Shown: positions 61,307 through 64,000 of the stretch, piece by piece
Layout: every line of letters begins with the position of its first letter
Position numbering within the stretch: position 1 is the first letter of the stretch
NCBI RefSeq assembly: GCF_021049245.1
Contig: NZ_CP088020.1
Span: 3,478,001 to 3,542,000, forward strand
Direction of reading: 5' to 3'
Origin: Radiobacillus kanasensis
GTDB taxonomy: Bacteria > Bacillota > Bacilli > Bacillales > Amphibacillaceae
DNA: 64,000 nt
Notes under the pieces: model-generated
The model's input: only the letters and a program-made list of their open reading frames with translations
The model's database searches: none
Told to the model about the DNA's origin: nothing
Program-made: the position numbers and the translations under genes

Positions 61307-62326
61307 CTACACTCCTATTGTCCGTTTGCTATATTCCACTAACGTATTCAACTTTTCTAATGCAGCACCAGAATCAATGCTTTTTTTCGCTAAAGCAACC
61401 CCTTGCTGAACGGTTTCTGCTTTTCCATTCGCAAAAATTGCGAGCCCTGCATTTAACAGTACCGTATCCCGGTAAGGACCCTTTTCTCCGTTCAAAACTT
61501 GACGAAGGATTTCCGCATTTTCTCTAGAATCCCCACCCCTAATTTGATCTAAATCATAGATAGGCAGGTTCACTTCCTCTGGGTTTAGTGTGAACTGAAT
61601 GATTTCTCCCCGGTCTAGAAGCACAAGATGATTTTCGCCTGCTAATGATGCTTCATCCATATAACCAGCTCCATTCACTACCAAAGCTCGCCGGCGTCCC
61701 AATTGATGCAAAGCACTTGCCATACTTTCTAGCATGTCACGACGATAAATACCAAGCAGCTGACTTTCTAATTGAACTGGGTTTGTTAAAGGACCTATTA
61801 AATTAAAAATCGTCGGAATCCGTAATTGCTTCCTTACTCCCATGATTCGTTTTAAAGATGGATGAACATGTGGAGCAAAAAGAAAGGCAATTCCTATTTC
61901 GTTCAGTAGTTCCTCCATTTGTTCTGCTGTTAAGGAAAGAGACACGTGTAGGTGCTCTAATACATCGGCACTTCCTGTTTTACTAGAAACACTTCTATTT
62001 CCGTGTTTCGCGACGGTAATACCTGCACCCGCTACAACGAAAGCTGATGTCGTACTAATATTAAAGCTCTGCGAACCGTCTCCTCCTGTTCCGCAGTTAT
62101 CCATAACAGACGTAAGGTTAGAAAACTTTAACGGAGATTTTTCACGAATGACGTTCACTAATCCAGCAATCTCTTCCGGGGTCTCTCCCTTTACTTTTAA
62201 ACCGGTTAAAAAAGCACCAATTTCCGTATCCGATACCTCTTCTCCAAACATTTGTCTTGCCGCCCCATCCATCTCTTCTACACTAAGCGCTTGGTGGTTA
62301 ATTACCTTTTCAAGATACTGTTTCAC
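61307..62326 (-). CDS. trpD: Anthranilate phosphoribosyltransferase
   Basis: 339-residue enzyme that adds phosphoribosyl to anthranilate. The substrate loops DNCGTGGDGSQSFNISTTSA, KHGNRSVSSKTGSADVLE and GPLTNPVQLE are diagnostic. GTG start with AAAGGAG upstream; it overlaps the end of trpG by 17 bases. Confidence 0.97.
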   Translation of the reverse strand: MKQYLEKVINHQALSVEEMDGAARQMFGEEVSDTEIGAFLTGLKVKGETPEEIAGLVNVIREKSPLKFSNLTSVMDNCGTGGDGSQSFNISTTSAFVVAGAGITVAKHGNRSVSSKTGSADVLEHLHVSLSLTAEQMEELLNEIGIAFLFAPHVHPSLKRIMGVRKQLRIPTIFNLIGPLTNPVQLESQLLGIYRRDMLESMASALHQLGRRRALVVNGAGYMDEASLAGENHLVLLDRGEIIQFTLNPEEVNLPIYDLDQIRGGDSRENAEILRQVLNGEKGPYRDTVLLNAGLAIFANGKAETVQQGVALAKKSIDSGAALEKLNTLVEYSKRTIGV

Positions 62327-62909
62327 GAGAATACTCCTTTCTTACCGTTGTAAAGAAATTGTTTAAAATCGTTTTTCCTGTTTCTGTACCGATCGACTCT
62401 GGATGAAATTGAAGGCCGTAAACTGGAAGTCGATTATGCTTTACAGCCATCACTTCTTGATCATCCATTGCCGTAGCTATAACGGTTAGCTCTTTTGGTA
62501 CGCTATTTTTTTCGATAACGAGCGAGTGATAACGCATCACTTCAATCGGTTGGCTTAAATACTCAAATAGGTTCTCACTTTTATGGATCAGCATAGACGT
62601 TTTTCCATGTTTGATTTGCTTCGCATGAGTTATCGTTCCGCCGAAGGCAGCACCAATTGCTTGGTGCCCCAAACAAATACCTAGGATTGGATACTCTCCG
62701 GAAAGCTTCTGGACAACATCGATACAGATCCCGGCTTCTTGCGGAGTTCCTGGTCCCGGAGACAACACAATGGCTTCCGGATGTAATGCTCTTATTTCGT
62801 CGATTGTGATCTGATCGTTTCGAATAACTTGAACCGCTTCTCCTAACTCCGAAATATATTGATATAAGTTAAAAGTAAACGAATCGTAATTATCAATGAG
62901 TAGAATCAT
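62310..62909 (-). CDS. trpG: Anthranilate/para-aminobenzoate synthase glutamine amidotransferase subunit
   Basis: 199-residue class I glutamine amidotransferase supplying ammonia to TrpE. LIDNYDSFTFNLYQY, SPGPGTPQEAG, the catalytic Cys in LGICLGHQAIG and the His/Glu in YGLQFHPESI are present. In B. subtilis the shared TrpG/PabA gene lies in the folate operon, but here it sits inside the trp operon, between trpE and trpD, as a dedicated copy. The ATG at 62909 follows GGAGG and overlaps trpE by 17 bases. Confidence 0.95.
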   Translation of the reverse strand: MILLIDNYDSFTFNLYQYISELGEAVQVIRNDQITIDEIRALHPEAIVLSPGPGTPQEAGICIDVVQKLSGEYPILGICLGHQAIGAAFGGTITHAKQIKHGKTSMLIHKSENLFEYLSQPIEVMRYHSLVIEKNSVPKELTVIATAMDDQEVMAVKHNRLPVYGLQFHPESIGTETGKTILNNFFTTVRKEYSRETVS

Positions 62910-64000
62910 CGGTATCAACCTCCAATAATGATTTCGCTTTATTTAGTGTTTCTTGATATTCAGTAGCTGGATCTGAATCATAAACAATTCCAGCGCCTGC
63001 TTGAACGTAGGCCATTTTATCTTTGATCACAAGCGTGCGGATCGCTAAGGCAAGATCGAGATCTCCGTTCATATTGATATAGCCAACAGCACCTGCATAC
63101 ACGCCGCGTTTTTGTTTTTCTAGCTCGTTAATAATTTGCATCGCTCTTATCTTTGGTGCGCCAGAGACCGTTCCAGCTGGTAACGTTGAGATAAGTGCAT
63201 CTATCCCGGTGTAATCCTTACGAAGTGTCCCTTGCACCTCCGATACGATGTGCATCACATGCTGATATCGTTCAATCGTCATATATTTCGGTATCGTTAT
63301 ACTTCCAATCTCACAGACACGGCCTAAATCGTTGCGACTTAAATCTACAAGCATCTTGTGCTCTGCCAGTTCCTTTTCATCAGCTAGCAGCTCATCTGCT
63401 AATTGAACATCCTCTTCCCTCGTTTTGCCCCGAGGTCTTGTTCCCGCGATTGGGTTTGTAATGAGTTGTGAGCCTTTTGTTTTAATTAAGCTTTCCGGAG
63501 AAGCGCCGAGTACGATATAATCCTCAAAATCGATGTAAAACATGTAAGGCGAAGGATTTGCTCGTCGCAAGTTTCGGTAAAACGTAAAAGGATCGGTATC
63601 AAAGCTTGCTTTCATTCGTTGTGATAATACGACCTGAAAAATATCCCCGTTTGTAATGTGTTCCTTCGCTTTTTCGACCAATTCCATGAACGCTTGTTTT
63701 TCTATCGATGGTGTAAAGGTTACTTTGGATACCAACACCTCTTCTTCTAGTCGGTGTGCCGCTATATCTTCTTGGAATGCTGTTAAGCTTTGTTCTAGTT
63801 GCTCATCGGTTCGTTCTCCCGATAAGTTTAAAGCTAGTATCGTAACCGTTTGTTTGAGATGATCAAACACAATCACATCCTGGTAAAACATTTGATGGAC
63901 CTCAGGCATTTGGATTTCATCCTCCATGATGGCTCCAATGTGTTCATAGGCTCTTATCACGTCATAGCCCATGAAGCCAATCGCTCCACCGTAAAACGGA
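62893..64000 (-). CDS. trpE: Anthranilate synthase component I (5' end beyond window)
   Basis: Chorismate-using synthase subunit; about 369 C-terminal residues are visible, and the frame runs through the right edge. The chorismate-binding core includes FQVVLSQRMKASFDTDPFTF, ASPESLIKTKG, NPIAGTRPRGKTREEDVQLA, EHKMLVDLSRNDLGRVC, STLPAGTVSGAPKIRAMQII and VQAGAGIVYDSDPATEYQET. The upstream context (PFYGGAIGFMGYDVIR) is typical of TrpE. The N-terminal feedback site and any attenuator lie beyond the window. PabB would be the alternative, but the trp operon context decides. Confidence 0.95.
   Translation of the reverse strand, partial: PFYGGAIGFMGYDVIRAYEHIGAIMEDEIQMPEVHQMFYQDVIVFDHLKQTVTILALNLSGERTDEQLEQSLTAFQEDIAAHRLEEEVLVSKVTFTPSIEKQAFMELVEKAKEHITNGDIFQVVLSQRMKASFDTDPFTFYRNLRRANPSPYMFYIDFEDYIVLGASPESLIKTKGSQLITNPIAGTRPRGKTREEDVQLADELLADEKELAEHKMLVDLSRNDLGRVCEIGSITIPKYMTIERYQHVMHIVSEVQGTLRKDYTGIDALISTLPAGTVSGAPKIRAMQIINELEKQKRGVYAGAVGYINMNGDLDLALAIRTLVIKDKMAYVQAGAGIVYDSDPATEYQETLNKAKSLLEVDTDDSTH

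Overview
The window comes from a low-GC, endospore-forming member of the Bacillaceae. It carries several sporulation genes (spoIIP, spoVIF, a gamma-type SASP, a CotF-like coat gene and seven YjcZ-type miniproteins), Bacillus-specific neighbours (ypmR-ypmS, yfmR, ykpA, SE1832), purine-rich ribosome binding sites and frequent TTG/GTG starts. A large CPA1-type cation/proton antiporter and a Bacillaceae-type GC-rich palindromic repeat would fit a halotolerant genus, but genus level is inference. No rRNA, tRNA, phage, IS element or CRISPR array is visible.

Layout. 1-9.7 kb: 5' part of pgcA, an AI-2E family membrane protein, a palindromic repeat, a TRAP dicarboxylate transporter operon (dctQ-dctM-dctP, the last apparently with an AUU start), a frameshifted P-loop kinase, a GNAT enzyme, an SE1832 miniprotein and a cation/proton antiporter. 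9.9-18.3 kb: RecQ helicase, a 54-aa zinc-ribbon protein, an M29 aminopeptidase, ABC-F YfmR, a second repeat copy, an HxlR-type regulator, an acyl-CoA thioesterase and cardiolipin synthase. 18.4-20.6 kb: a sporulation island with a gamma SASP, four reverse and three forward YjcZ miniproteins, and spoVIF. 20.7-30.5 kb: RarD, ypmRS, a GNAT enzyme, a padR-DUF1700-DUF4097 operon, a SAM-I riboswitch controlling an O-acetylhomoserine sulfhydrylase fused to a CoA-binding domain, and a divergent czcD/czrA zinc-efflux pair.

30.8-40.9 kb: topoisomerase III, then a seven-gene GntR-regulated locus holding a complete ABC importer, a large protein I do not recognise and a PHP-domain metallohydrolase. This is the best candidate for an undescribed catabolic system. 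41-48 kb: SpoIIP, a class F sortase lipoprotein, a duplicated helical surface protein with an LPXTG-like signal, and two ECF sigma/anti-sigma modules. One sigma operon and the surface-protein gene share an almost identical promoter, which links them into one regulon. 48-57.8 kb: a chemoreceptor, an unknown two-TM protein behind a yybP-ykoY manganese riboswitch, a YjiH family membrane protein, ABC-F YkpA, a GNAT enzyme, a CotF-like protein, a MerR regulator, and a water-forming NADH oxidase preceded by three Rex/Fnr-like palindromes. 57.9-64 kb: a tightly overlapping trpEGDCFBA operon, with trpE cut by the window end.
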